64,000 nucleotides of DNA from Paracoccus isoporae. Its GTDB lineage: Bacteria > Pseudomonadota > Alphaproteobacteria > Rhodobacterales > Rhodobacteraceae. The stretch is from positions 1-64,000 of the forward strand of contig NZ_FNAH01000007.1 of the NCBI RefSeq assembly GCF_900101865.1, given 5' to 3'. Position numbers and translations under genes: made by a program. Positions 19,371-28,977 of the stretch are shown here, piece by piece. How positions within the stretch are numbered: the first letter of the stretch is position 1; each line of letters starts with the position of its first letter. The notes beneath the pieces were generated by a model. It ran no database searches. It saw only the letters and a list, made by a program, of their open reading frames with translations, and had not been told where the DNA came from.

Positions 19371-21767
19371 ATGCCGAATGAGCGTTTCGCCATCTTGCAG
19401 ACTCCGCTTCCCTCGGAAGAGATGCTGTCAAACATCCCGATGGAGGAATTCCGGGGCCTGGCGTTTCTGGCCATGCAGGGGCATGACGAGATCAGCCAGT
19501 GTTTCGAATTCGACGTCAGCGCGATCAGCGGCACACCGGATATCGCGGCGCATGATCTTCTGGGAGAGGAGGTCGCGCTGCATGTGTCCGCCGATCCGCA
19601 GGATCCTGCCTCAATCCGTTGTTTTCACGGGATTGTCGATGAGTTCCGATTCGCAGGAACTGACGGCCAGGGGCATTGGCGCTATCACCTGACATTGCGC
19701 CCGCGCATGTGGCTGCTCGGCAAGTCCAGCGACAACCGCATCTTCCAGGAGATGACCGTCGTGGACATTGTCAGCGAGATCCTGGAACAGCATGGCTGCA
19801 CCGCCTATGAATGGCAGCTCGACCGGGATCCGCCGAAACGCGAATATTGCGTGCAATACGGCGAATCCGACCTGAATTTCGTTCAGCGGCTGCTGGAACA
19901 TGAAGGGATATTCTATTTTTTCCGTTTCGATCCGTCCGGCCACAGAATCATTTTCTGCGACGGGTTCGGCGCACTGCAATCCGCCGAGAATTGCAGCACG
20001 CTGCATTTTCGCGAAGGCTGGTCTGGCCATGCCGCCGGCATTGGCGCGATCACCGATTTCAGCCGGGCGGATTGCATCGTTCCGGGCAGCCACAGCCTGA
20101 CCGATTACGATTTCGAGAAACCGTCCGCCGATCTGATGAGCCGGTCCGAAAATCCGCTGCCCCATAGCAACAGCGAGGGGGCGCGCTATGGCTATCCGGG
20201 GCAGTATACGGAGTTTCAGAGAGGCGATGACCTCGCTATGATCCGCAACCAGCAGGATCAGGCCCGGATGCAGGTCATCACCGCGCTGTCGACCGCGTCC
20301 GCACCGGCGTCGGGGAATGTCTTCGCGCTCACCGATTTTCCGCGCGAGGTGGAGAATGAATCCTATGTGATCGAGCGGGTGGCGTATGACATCCGCGGAC
20401 GCCGCCACCGCAGCGAGGCGCAGGGCGCGTCGATGGGCGATCCGGCGGCGCGTTTCGCCACCATGCCGGAAAAGCAGTCGCGCGAGGCCGACCGCGCCGG
20501 GTTTTCGGCACTGTATACGCTGATCCCCGAGCGGGTCAGCTATCGCCCGGCCTTCCGCGCCCGCCGCCCGGTGATGAAGGGGCCGCAAACCGCTGTCGTG
20601 GTCGGGCCGCAGGGCGAGGAAATCTATACCGACAAGTACAGCCGGGTGAAGGTGCAGTTCCACTGGGACCGTGATGGCAGGCGCGATCAGAACACCACCT
20701 GCTTCATCCGCGTCAGCTCCGCCTGGGCGGGCTCGGGCTGGGGCTTCATCCAGATCCCGCGCATCGGGCAGGAGGTGATCGTCGATTTCCTCGAGGGCGA
20801 TCCCGATCAGCCGATCATCACCGGCCGGGTCTATAACGCCGAGCAGATGCCGCCCTACGCGCTGCCCGCGAATGCCACCCAATCCGGCTGGAAATCGAAC
20901 TCCAGCCCCGGCGGCGGCGGCTGGAACGAGTTGCGGTTCGAGGACAAGAAAGGCAGCGAGGAGGTCTATTTCCAGGCAGAGAAGGACCATAACGAACTGG
21001 TCAAGAACAACGAATCCCGCCATATCGGCAATGACTGGGCCGAGGAGGTGGTGCGCGACGCGACCCAATGGGTCGGGCATGACCGGACCGAGGCCGTCGA
21101 CAACAACAAATCGACCACGGTGGGCGTTGATCGCACAGTCAAGATCGGCAGCAATGACGACGAGACAGTGGGCAAGAACCGGACGCTGCGCGTGGGCGTG
21201 GATGAATCGATCAGCGTGGGAAACAACTCTACCGAGGTTATTGGCATGAACCACAGCCAGAGCGTCGGGGCCACCCAGACCGTCACCGTCAAGCTGACCC
21301 GGACCGATACGGTGGGCGCGGCCGAAACCCGGCTGGTCGGGGCCGCGCAGGTCAATACGATCGGCGCGGAACGCGCGGTCACGGTGGGCGATGCGCAGCA
21401 GCATGTCATCGCCAAGGATGACGGCTGGGTGATCGGCGACAATCAGAGCATCCGCATCGGCAAGGACCAGTTGTCCGAAATCGGCAAGAACCTGACCCAG
21501 ACGATCGGCGAGAACCGCACGATCAGCGTCGCGAAATCCGCCAGCGAAAGCATCGGCGATGACATGGCGCTGAATGTCGGCAAGACCATCGTGGTCGAGG
21601 CCGGGGACAGTCTGGTGCTGAAATGCGGCAAGGCCAGCATCGCGATGAAGAAGGACGGCACCATCAATATTGACGGCAAGGACATCACCACCAAGGGATC
21701 CGGCAAGATCAACGTCAAGGCCAGCAGCGACATCACGATGAAGGGCAGCAAGATCAAACAGAACTGA
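19371..21767 (+). CDS. vgrG: T6SS spike protein VgrG (TssI)
   Basis: A 798-residue spike subunit that trimerises at the tip of the Hcp tube. It has the gp27-like region (residues 1 to about 370), the gp5-type OB-fold with the hallmark EEIYTDKYSRVKVQFHWD and WAGSGWGFIQIPRIGQEV, and then a long run of VgrG repeat strands in which VG, IG and N recur every 8 residues (about 520-750), ending in a beta-helix-like segment (GTINIDGKDI and following strands). There is no enzymatic C-terminal extension, so toxins are probably delivered by proteins docked on the tip. The gene begins 90 bases after the IcmF-like gene, in AT-rich DNA that may carry its own promoter, and converges on tagF with only 8 bases between stops. 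Confidence 0.95.
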   Translation: MPNERFAILQTPLPSEEMLSNIPMEEFRGLAFLAMQGHDEISQCFEFDVSAISGTPDIAAHDLLGEEVALHVSADPQDPASIRCFHGIVDEFRFAGTDGQGHWRYHLTLRPRMWLLGKSSDNRIFQEMTVVDIVSEILEQHGCTAYEWQLDRDPPKREYCVQYGESDLNFVQRLLEHEGIFYFFRFDPSGHRIIFCDGFGALQSAENCSTLHFREGWSGHAAGIGAITDFSRADCIVPGSHSLTDYDFEKPSADLMSRSENPLPHSNSEGARYGYPGQYTEFQRGDDLAMIRNQQDQARMQVITALSTASAPASGNVFALTDFPREVENESYVIERVAYDIRGRRHRSEAQGASMGDPAARFATMPEKQSREADRAGFSALYTLIPERVSYRPAFRARRPVMKGPQTAVVVGPQGEEIYTDKYSRVKVQFHWDRDGRRDQNTTCFIRVSSAWAGSGWGFIQIPRIGQEVIVDFLEGDPDQPIITGRVYNAEQMPPYALPANATQSGWKSNSSPGGGGWNELRFEDKKGSEEVYFQAEKDHNELVKNNESRHIGNDWAEEVVRDATQWVGHDRTEAVDNNKSTTVGVDRTVKIGSNDDETVGKNRTLRVGVDESISVGNNSTEVIGMNHSQSVGATQTVTVKLTRTDTVGAAETRLVGAAQVNTIGAERAVTVGDAQQHVIAKDDGWVIGDNQSIRIGKDQLSEIGKNLTQTIGENRTISVAKSASESIGDDMALNVGKTIVVEAGDSLVLKCGKASIAMKKDGTINIDGKDITTKGSGKINVKASSDITMKGSKIKQN

Positions 21768-21775
21768 TCGCGCGC

Positions 21776-22252
21776 TCAGCCCTGTTCGCGCCTGCCCAGC
21801 ACGATCTCCGGGATGTCCGGGGCCTGGCCCGACTGCCAGAGCAGCGGGGCATCCAGACCAGACCCGGCGCTGTCAAGCGTGCAGCGAGACAGCGCCTCGG
21901 CCAGCTCATCCGCGTCCAACACGCCCGCACAGGCCTCGCGCAACACGCTCAGCGCCTGCGCCGCCCACGCCTCGACCTGATCCGTCCCGACCGACGGCGC
22001 CGCGGCGACCGCGGCCAGCGGAAAGGCGCGCCCGGTGCCGTCGCGGCTCGGCAGGATCAACAGCGCCAAAACGCCCTGACCATGCGCGATCACCGCCCGG
22101 AACCCGGTTTCGGGCCAGTGCTCGGGGTGGCCGGCCCATGTCGCGAGATGCCGCGTCAGCCAGCGGTCCAGAACCGGCCTGGCACCGGGCGGCAAGGCGC
22201 GGGCCACGAAGTCGCCGCGCGTCGGCAGCTTGCCGAAGAACCCGGTCGCCAC
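21776..22252 (-). CDS. tagF: T6SS-associated protein TagF (ImpM family)
   Basis: A 158-residue protein beginning with the family signature GFFGKLPTRGDFVAR and the downstream PVLDRWL. TagF proteins repress T6SS post-translationally, in some species by binding the FHA protein. The start codon is GTG at 22252, three bases after the tssM stop, so it is the last gene of the tss operon. The length is on the short side for the family, which may reflect loss of the C-terminal part. Confidence 0.9.
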   Translation of the reverse strand: MATGFFGKLPTRGDFVARALPPGARPVLDRWLTRHLATWAGHPEHWPETGFRAVIAHGQGVLALLILPSRDGTGRAFPLAAVAAAPSVGTDQVEAWAAQALSVLREACAGVLDADELAEALSRCTLDSAGSGLDAPLLWQSGQAPDIPEIVLGRREQG

Positions 22253-22255
22253 TGA

Positions 22256-25200
22256 TCAGAACCCGGCCGGGCAGGTGAACCCCGAGAACATCGTTAGATC
22301 GAACGGGTTCTCCACCGAATTGGCCCGAAGATCGAAGCTGGACGAGAACCCCCGCGCCGACAGGCGCAGCTTGAACAGGTCCGGCTGGCCGCTTTTGGAC
22401 AATTGCCCGCCGCGGATCAGCCGCAGGAAGGCCCAGCTTCCGCTTTCCGAGGTGATGACCTCGGCTGCGCCATTGACCGGGGCGAAGCTGAGCGTGATCA
22501 TGTTGGTGCCGTCGCGTCCGGGCCAGGTCATCGGTTCGGGCCGGGTTGCGGCGTTGAAATAGGTCAGCGCCTGTCCGTCGACATTCAGCGTCACCCGGCT
22601 GGCATTGGGCGACAGGTCGGTGGCCTGAAGCGTGAAGGCCATGACCGGGCCCGATCCGCCCGGAAACAGCGCGTCACGCATCGACCTTGCCCGCTCGAAC
22701 GGGGCCAGAAGCGCCGCGTCCAGCCCGAAATCCGACCGCCACCGCCACGGCCGCACGGTGCTGTCGACGTAGTTGGCCAGATTGTCGGTCACGAAGCTGT
22801 CGATCATCCCGCCCGGTCCGAACAGCCGCTGGAAATCCTGCGTGTTGACGTCGATGGCGGAAGACTGGTCGAACGGATAGCGCCCGCCGGTCGATGAGCG
22901 GCAGAAGGGCAGCACATCGGCCCGCCAGCGGGCGTTGAGCTGCGCGATCACCGCCTCTCGCGTCACGCTGATCGTGTCGCCGGCAATGCCCGCCACCCAT
23001 TTGTCGATCGGATCGGGCAACCGCGCGGCCTCATTGGCGATGGTTCCTGTCAATTGCGGCAGCCCGCCCCGCGCCAGCAGCGCGGATTGCGGGTCGGGGC
23101 TGGCGGCGACGGTCTGCAACTCGTTCGACAGGGCGGCCAGGGCCGCGACCGCGTCATCCAGCAGCGGGGGCTGGCCGTCTACCTCCTGCACGGCGCTGCG
23201 GATGTCGCGGAAATGATCGGAGACCGGCTTGCCCGGCGGGGGCGGGGGGGCCGCTTCCGCGCCGCCGCCGGTCTTGCGTGCGATCTTCGTCCCGGTCTTG
23301 ACCAGTTTTCCCAGCTTGCCGAGCTTCGAGGCGGCCTTGTTTCCAGCCTTCGCGGCATCGATCCCGCCGCCGGTCTCGTCCGCCTCGGCCGGGCGGGCCA
23401 AATCGGTCTCGTACACCACCGAATCGAGAAGCCGTTTCAGCGCGCTGTCGGCGGAGGACAGATCCTTCAGATTGCTCTGCGCCGCCGCCAGATCGCCGAT
23501 CGGGGTCAGCCGCACATCGCGCAGGAACCCGTCCCACTGGGCAATGAAATCGTCGTAGTACAGCTTGAGGATATCGGCCTCCAGCGTGTCGGTGGAGGCT
23601 TCGGCGCTCTCGTTGCAGCCCCCGGCGAAGACCGCGCGGTCAAGGGCGGCCTGCGCCGCGACCTCGGGCACCAGAGGCAGGATTACCTCGTGGAACCCGT
23701 CATAGGTGAAGGCGCCGGGCAGGCCCACACGCAGCGTCTTTTCCGACAGCCGTGTCAGCACGCGCGCGCCATTCGGCCCGGTCTCCTCCGCCGGAACCCA
23801 GTCGGCCAGCCCCGCCACCGCCGGATCGGAGCGCAGGCCGCGATAGGCCCGCACCGCCAGCGGGATCTGGCAGATGGTTTCCAGCGCCGTCGAGACGAGC
23901 TGGTCATGCGGCGCGATCTTGTCGTCTTCGCTGCGCATCCGGTCGAGCGCGGCAAGCTGGTTGGCCAGGCTCTCCTCGGTCGGGAACGGGTCGATGGGCG
24001 CGTAGTCCGGCAGGATCGTCTGCCACCATGCGCCCAGGAAATCGGCATCATAGGGCGCCTGACCGGTCAGCATCTGAAAGGCTTTCATCGCCTCCAGCAG
24101 AAATTCCGGGTCGCGGCTGTGGCGCCACATCGTTGCCTCGACAAGCGCCACCATCCGCGGCTCGAGGATATTGCGCAATGTGCGGTCATAGGCGATCTGC
24201 TGGATCTGCGCCAGTTCCGGGCCGGCACCGGGACCGGCCAGCGTCAGGACGCCGTCCGGCGCCGGCGTCGCGGCGAGTGCCGTCTCGTTCGCCGCTTCCA
24301 GCGCGAGGTTGAGGTCCAGCGGGTCGGTCGGCGCCTCCCGCGCAGCGACATTGGCCAGCCGCGCGTTCAGATCGGCCAGTTGCCGCTCCTGATCGCCAAG
24401 CGCGCCGTTCCAGCGCAGATAGGACAGCAGAAACAGCGTCCCGGCCAGAACCACGGTCATCGCGGACAGCGCCAGCGCGCCGCGCCAGATCCATCGCCGC
24501 CGTTCCTCGGCACGGGGATCGAAACGGCCCAGCCCGGCCTCGGGGAAGATCAGATCGGTCAGTAGGTTGCGCAAGAAGAAACTGCGCTTTTCGCCGTGCC
24601 GCCGGTCCTGCAGGCGCGGCGCGGACAGGCCCAGGGAACCCGCGATTCCGACCAGCATCTGATCGATGGGCGAGCCTTCCTGCGTGGCCGAACTGAAGTA
24701 AATCCCGCGCAGCCAGGGGCTCTCCTCGTAGCGGCTTTCCCCGAACGCGGCCTCCACCAGCGTTTTCAGCGGCGCGGTGAGTTGGTCGAACTGGGCCGGA
24801 AACCGGAAGATCGCGGCGCGGTCGGGCAGGGGAAGGTCATCGGCGATGCGATCGACCAGCCGGGCCTCCAGCGATTCCTGCAAGCCCTGCATCTCGCGTT
24901 CGACGGTCAGCCCGTCCACCCGATCTGCCGTGCCCAGCGTGGCCCCCCAGACCTGCTCGCGCTCGCGCGAGTTCAACTCGCCGAAGAATTCCTCGAAACC
25001 GGGCAGCAGATCGGCCTTGGTGATCATCAGATAGACAGGCAGTTTCAGCCCGGTCTGCTCGCGCAATTCCGCCAGACGCTTGCGGATCTCGCGCCCGTGA
25101 TCGCGGATCGCCGCCTCGCCGGCCGAAAGTTCCTGCACGGACAGGGTCAGGATCACCCCGTTGAGCGCGCGCCGCCCGCGATGCTTGACCAGCAACTCCA

Positions 25201-25807
25201 TGAAGCCCCGCCACTCGGCGGAATCGGCGTCGGGATCGGACTGCTGTTCGACATAGCGCCCGGCCGTGTCGATCAGTACTGCGTCCTCGGTAAAGAACCA
25301 GTCGCAGTTCCGGGTGCCGCCGACGCCCTTCAGATCGTCGCTGAGATCGATCGGGAAATGCAGGCCCGACTGGCGCAGCGCCGTGGTCTTGCCGGTGCCG
25401 GGCGGGCCGATGATGACGTACCACGGCATGTCGCGCAGGAATTTGCGGCTGCCCAGCTTGGAGCGTTTCATCTGCTCCAGCACGGCCTGGAACTTGCCCT
25501 GCACCTCGGCCAGGTTCTCCTCGCCCGGACCGGGCGGCGCGGTCGCGGCGGGGGCGGCCAGCTCCTGCACGAACACCCGGTTGGCGCGCGCCGCCCGCAT
25601 CTGGCGGATCAGCATCGAGAGCAGCCACAGGATGATGATGACCCCGATCACGACGATCCGCGTCAGCTCCGACGCCAGAGGCTGCAGGTCTCCGAAGGAC
25701 AGCAGCGGGCCGTAGAACCAGATCAGCGCGCACAGGATCGCGACGCCGATCAGCGTCCACAGAAAGCGCGACAGCAACACCCCGAGGATTTTCTTCAGCA
25801 CGGTCAT
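22256..25807 (-). CDS. tssM: T6SS inner-membrane core component TssM (IcmF)
   Basis: A 1183-residue inner-membrane protein forming the trans-envelope complex with TssL and TssJ. Two N-terminal membrane segments (about 12-32 and 51-68) are followed by a cytoplasmic NTPase domain with Walker A GPPGTGKT at 134-141 and the IDTAGRY motif, a third membrane segment (about 441-465), and a large periplasmic region ending in the IcmF C-terminal domain. A Gly/Pro/Lys-rich patch at about residues 830-865 is probably a flexible loop. The start at 25807 lies 4 bases after the tssL stop. The Walker A site appears intact. Confidence 0.95.
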   Translation of the reverse strand: MTVLKKILGVLLSRFLWTLIGVAILCALIWFYGPLLSFGDLQPLASELTRIVVIGVIIILWLLSMLIRQMRAARANRVFVQELAAPAATAPPGPGEENLAEVQGKFQAVLEQMKRSKLGSRKFLRDMPWYVIIGPPGTGKTTALRQSGLHFPIDLSDDLKGVGGTRNCDWFFTEDAVLIDTAGRYVEQQSDPDADSAEWRGFMELLVKHRGRRALNGVILTLSVQELSAGEAAIRDHGREIRKRLAELREQTGLKLPVYLMITKADLLPGFEEFFGELNSREREQVWGATLGTADRVDGLTVEREMQGLQESLEARLVDRIADDLPLPDRAAIFRFPAQFDQLTAPLKTLVEAAFGESRYEESPWLRGIYFSSATQEGSPIDQMLVGIAGSLGLSAPRLQDRRHGEKRSFFLRNLLTDLIFPEAGLGRFDPRAEERRRWIWRGALALSAMTVVLAGTLFLLSYLRWNGALGDQERQLADLNARLANVAAREAPTDPLDLNLALEAANETALAATPAPDGVLTLAGPGAGPELAQIQQIAYDRTLRNILEPRMVALVEATMWRHSRDPEFLLEAMKAFQMLTGQAPYDADFLGAWWQTILPDYAPIDPFPTEESLANQLAALDRMRSEDDKIAPHDQLVSTALETICQIPLAVRAYRGLRSDPAVAGLADWVPAEETGPNGARVLTRLSEKTLRVGLPGAFTYDGFHEVILPLVPEVAAQAALDRAVFAGGCNESAEASTDTLEADILKLYYDDFIAQWDGFLRDVRLTPIGDLAAAQSNLKDLSSADSALKRLLDSVVYETDLARPAEADETGGGIDAAKAGNKAASKLGKLGKLVKTGTKIARKTGGGAEAAPPPPPGKPVSDHFRDIRSAVQEVDGQPPLLDDAVAALAALSNELQTVAASPDPQSALLARGGLPQLTGTIANEAARLPDPIDKWVAGIAGDTISVTREAVIAQLNARWRADVLPFCRSSTGGRYPFDQSSAIDVNTQDFQRLFGPGGMIDSFVTDNLANYVDSTVRPWRWRSDFGLDAALLAPFERARSMRDALFPGGSGPVMAFTLQATDLSPNASRVTLNVDGQALTYFNAATRPEPMTWPGRDGTNMITLSFAPVNGAAEVITSESGSWAFLRLIRGGQLSKSGQPDLFKLRLSARGFSSSFDLRANSVENPFDLTMFSGFTCPAGF

Positions 25808-25811
25808 GCGC

Positions 25812-27143
25812 TCAGACCTTCTTCTGCAGGATGATCTCGACCCGGCGATTGCGCGCCCGGCCTTCGCGGCTGGCATTGTCTGCGATCGGATCGGTCGCGG
25901 CCTTGCCTTCCGATGTCACCAGCTCCGCCGGCACGCCGGCCGCGACGAGAAGACCCGCGATGGTGCTGGCCCGGGCTTCGCTGAGCCCCTGGTTGGAGCG
26001 GAACGGGTTCGCCGCCTGGACCGGGACGCTGTCCGTGTGGCCGACCACGCGGACAGAGCCGATCAATTCGCGGTTTTCGACGATGACCCCGGCAATGGCG
26101 GTCATCAGCGGGGCGTAGATGTCGTTGATGTCGGCCTTGGCAGAGCGGAACACCTCGGGGTTGTCGGCCTGGACGACGATGGTCGCGATGGACACATCCT
26201 CCGTACCCATCAGCGCGGCGGCAGTGGCTTCGGGCGCCGCGTCGGTGAACAGGGGCACAAGCTCGAACAGAAGCGGATCGGCAGAGAATTGCGGCGTTGC
26301 GTCGGTCTCGATCGGGGCGCGGAAGATCGCCGCGCGCTCGGGCGGCGGCAGAACGCCGGCAAGGGTGAACAGATCCTCGCCCCGGCCCGACAGCCGCATC
26401 GACAGGGCGACATAGATCGCGGTGACAAGCGCCAGCGCGATCAGCGCCAGCGACCAGATCGGCACGGCGAAACGGCGGTCCTCATCCTCTGCGACCACGC
26501 CCTTCCAGTTCGGCGAAAGCGGCATGTCGGCTGCGTCGCGATCATGCAGCACCCGCGCAAGCTGCGCCCGCAGCCGCGAGATCTCGGCCTCGCCCGCCGC
26601 GCCGCCGATCCGGTGCTTGCCGCGGAACCCCAGCGACAGGCACATGAACACCAGTTCCAGCAATTCGGGATCGCGCGCGGGATGGCGCAGCAACTCCTCG
26701 GCGAGATCGAAGAACCGCTCACCGGAATCGACATGGCCGTAGATCGAGGCGACCAGTGGCTGCCGGGGCCAGCCGCTCGACCCGCCCCAGGGCGTGTTGA
26801 TGGCGACATCGTCGAGCAGCGCGCCCACGAACCAGGCCGCCTGATCGGCGCGGGTCAGCGGCACCCCCATCGTGACCGCGCTGTCGCGGGCATGGGTGAG
26901 GTTGTCCTGCAGCCGCGTGCGCAGCAGATCGGGATTTTCCGGGGCCACGGCGCGCTGCAATTCCGGCGCAATCCCCAAAAGCGCAGCGAAGGCCCGGACC
27001 AGCGGGTTGTCATTGGCCCGCGTGCTGCGCAGCGGTGCCGTCGCCGCCGCGGCCGCGGCGGGTTGGGCCCGGGCCGCGCCGCGGGGGCGGACGCGGGTGC
27101 GCCCGGCGTCGTGATCCAGTCCGAATGGGTCGTGATCGCTCAT
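25812..27143 (-). CDS. tssL: T6SS inner-membrane protein TssL with C-terminal OmpA domain
   Basis: A 443-residue evolved TssL. The first 55 residues are Ala/Arg-rich and probably flexible. About residues 60-215 are the cytoplasmic DotU domain (ALLDDVAINTPWG, FFDLAEELL, ELVFMCLSLGFRGKHRI). One membrane segment follows (about 235-255) and the periplasmic end is an OmpA-type peptidoglycan-binding domain (VRVVGHTDSVPVQ, LSEARAS, NRRVEIIL), so no separate TagL-type anchor is needed. The start at 27143 begins the conserved MSDHDPFG and sits 7 bases after the tssK stop. Confidence 0.95.
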   Translation of the reverse strand: MSDHDPFGLDHDAGRTRVRPRGAARAQPAAAAAATAPLRSTRANDNPLVRAFAALLGIAPELQRAVAPENPDLLRTRLQDNLTHARDSAVTMGVPLTRADQAAWFVGALLDDVAINTPWGGSSGWPRQPLVASIYGHVDSGERFFDLAEELLRHPARDPELLELVFMCLSLGFRGKHRIGGAAGEAEISRLRAQLARVLHDRDAADMPLSPNWKGVVAEDEDRRFAVPIWSLALIALALVTAIYVALSMRLSGRGEDLFTLAGVLPPPERAAIFRAPIETDATPQFSADPLLFELVPLFTDAAPEATAAALMGTEDVSIATIVVQADNPEVFRSAKADINDIYAPLMTAIAGVIVENRELIGSVRVVGHTDSVPVQAANPFRSNQGLSEARASTIAGLLVAAGVPAELVTSEGKAATDPIADNASREGRARNRRVEIILQKKV

Positions 27144-27150
27144 CTGGCTC

Positions 27151-28485
27151 CTACCGGTTGACGACGTAGCAATCGATCTGCGGCTCGCGTTCCAGCTTGC
27201 CCGCCACGCCGAGGACGAAGCCCGGCGACTCCGCCAGCGCCGGGTAATGCTCCGAGGCGCGGTCAAGTTCGAGGCACAGCCGGTCGCCGTCATAGGGGAT
27301 CTCGCGCGGCTGCGAATTCAGCGGCTTCAGGGCGATGCCGGTCAGCTTCGATTTCCACAGCTTGTCGAAATCCCCGGCCGCGCCCACCGTCGCCTGGTCG
27401 ACGAAGATCTTGCGCAGCGTCGATTCCGACAATTCGCCGCCGATGCGCAGCACGATGCGGCTCGACTTGATCATCTCGGGATTGTCGATGCGCACCGTCC
27501 AGATATTCTCGGAATGGCGCGACACCAGCAGGGCGCGCGATTTCGGCTCGACATGGCGCAGCGACAGCATCAGCGAGCGCAGCGTATCGGCCAGGGCGGT
27601 GAAGGCCGGCTGCGGATCGGCGTGGTCATAGACCGGCAGTTCCGTCATCCGCCGGGACGAGGCGCCATAGGTCGCCATCTGCCCCGCCAGCCCGGCCAGT
27701 TCGCACAGCAGGTCCGACGGGTGGCAGTCGGTCTGTGCCAGAAGATGCGCGATGCGCGGCCGCGCCCGGTTCGCCAGTTCCAGGATCAGCAGGTTCTCCA
27801 TCGACGCGCCGGTCCCGCCCAGCACCATGGAGCCATGCGCATCGGCGATCCGGTCCAGCCCGGTGACGATCTCCTTCAAGAAATACCCATACCAGGGCAC
27901 CGCGCCGATATTCAGCGCCGGTGCCAGGAACCCTTCTTCCAGCGCCACCGCGCCCTCCGCCGTCAGCCCGGCCAGGCGCGCCAGCGGAAGCGTCGTGTAG
28001 CCGCGGGTCTCCTCGCCCGGAAGCAGCAGCTTGGGGGCCAGCCTTGCGACCTCGATCTCGGTCGGCTCGGCCCCGCCCGCCACCGCGTCGCGGATGGTGG
28101 TGAACCCGCCGCGATAGCGCATCCCCGAGGGCTCGGCATGTTCCGGGTCGATTTCTGCCCCGCCCGCGATCTCGGCGGGAATGGCGAGATGGACCAGCCC
28201 GGTCTCGGTCTTGGCGCTGACCGTGACCGGAGCGATCGGCAGGCAGGTCTCGCCCGTCGCGAAGATGGTGCCGTCCGGCATCACCCCTTCGGCGGACTTG
28301 AGGCCGATCTGACCGGCATCAAGCGCCACCGGGTCCAGCTCGAGCGCGGCGAAGCCATGGGCCTGCAGCGGCGTGGCGCGCATGGCTTGGCGCAGCAGCC
28401 AGTCCAGATGCCGGTCCTGCTGTTGCAGATGCTGCGTCCGAAGGAACAGACCTTCGGACCAGACGACTTTGTTTCTATCGCTCAT
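27151..28485 (-). CDS. tssK: T6SS baseplate protein TssK
   Basis: A 444-residue cytoplasmic baseplate subunit that links the TssFG wedge to the TssL/TssM membrane complex. The N-terminus shows the family signature VVWSEGLFLRTQHLQQQDRH, followed by the conserved WGFAALELD-like strand (HGFAALELDP) and the C-terminal region with YDGDRLCLEL. Length and order agree with normal TssK proteins. It is separated from tssJ by 20 bases. Confidence 0.95.
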   Translation of the reverse strand: MSDRNKVVWSEGLFLRTQHLQQQDRHLDWLLRQAMRATPLQAHGFAALELDPVALDAGQIGLKSAEGVMPDGTIFATGETCLPIAPVTVSAKTETGLVHLAIPAEIAGGAEIDPEHAEPSGMRYRGGFTTIRDAVAGGAEPTEIEVARLAPKLLLPGEETRGYTTLPLARLAGLTAEGAVALEEGFLAPALNIGAVPWYGYFLKEIVTGLDRIADAHGSMVLGGTGASMENLLILELANRARPRIAHLLAQTDCHPSDLLCELAGLAGQMATYGASSRRMTELPVYDHADPQPAFTALADTLRSLMLSLRHVEPKSRALLVSRHSENIWTVRIDNPEMIKSSRIVLRIGGELSESTLRKIFVDQATVGAAGDFDKLWKSKLTGIALKPLNSQPREIPYDGDRLCLELDRASEHYPALAESPGFVLGVAGKLEREPQIDCYVVNR

Positions 28486-28505
28486 GCCATGCCCGCCAGC
28501 CCGTC

Positions 28506-28976
28506 TCAGCCACCGCTGACCGACAGACCGCCGGAGCCGACGGTGATGGCGAGCGGCGCGGGACCGGCAGGCGCGGGCAGTTTCTGGCGCACCGACCGGC
28601 CGGTGGGATCGCGGAACCCGGCGGTCACGGCGATCGTGGTCACGCCCGCCTGGACAGGGATGGCGCGGCTGACCGTCGCGCCGGGCGCCAGCACGATCTG
28701 GTCGGCCTTGATGAGGTCGCCGCCAAGCGCCGCAGCCGGATCCTGAAGCGACAGGTAATCCGCCGCGTCGAACGCGCCGGTGCCCGACAATTGCAGGATA
28801 CTCACCGTCACCGGGCGGTCAGCGCCGTCGGGGCCGGGATTCATCCCCGCTGCACCCTGCGCCGTCACGGCCAGCACGGCGGGCGGGGCCTCGGGCGGCC
28901 CGCCGCACGCGCCGAGCGTCAACGCGGCCGCGCCGAGGGCCAGAACCGCGCGTCTCCTGATCGAATGTTCCATCAT
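28506..28976 (-). CDS. tssJ: T6SS outer-membrane lipoprotein TssJ
   Basis: A 156-residue lipoprotein that anchors TssM to the outer membrane. A short basic N-terminus (IRRR) and hydrophobic core lead to the lipobox LGAC with Cys24 as the lipidation site. The mature part shows the TssJ pattern of strands: NPGPDGADRPVTV near the N-terminus, where family members have N-x-D-x-x-G-R-P-x-P, then LQLSGTGAFDAADY. The ATG at 28976 is favoured because AAGGAGTTGAG precedes it. It overlaps no other gene; the fha stop is 1 base away. Confidence 0.92.
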   Translation of the reverse strand: MMEHSIRRRAVLALGAAALTLGACGGPPEAPPAVLAVTAQGAAGMNPGPDGADRPVTVSILQLSGTGAFDAADYLSLQDPAAALGGDLIKADQIVLAPGATVSRAIPVQAGVTTIAVTAGFRDPTGRSVRQKLPAPAGPAPLAITVGSGGLSVSGG

Positions 28977-28977
28977 C

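Noticed and set aside
21021..21630. Short regular repeats that might be a DNA repeat array
   Set aside because: They are the 8-residue beta-strand repeats of VgrG; the DNA is not conserved between units.
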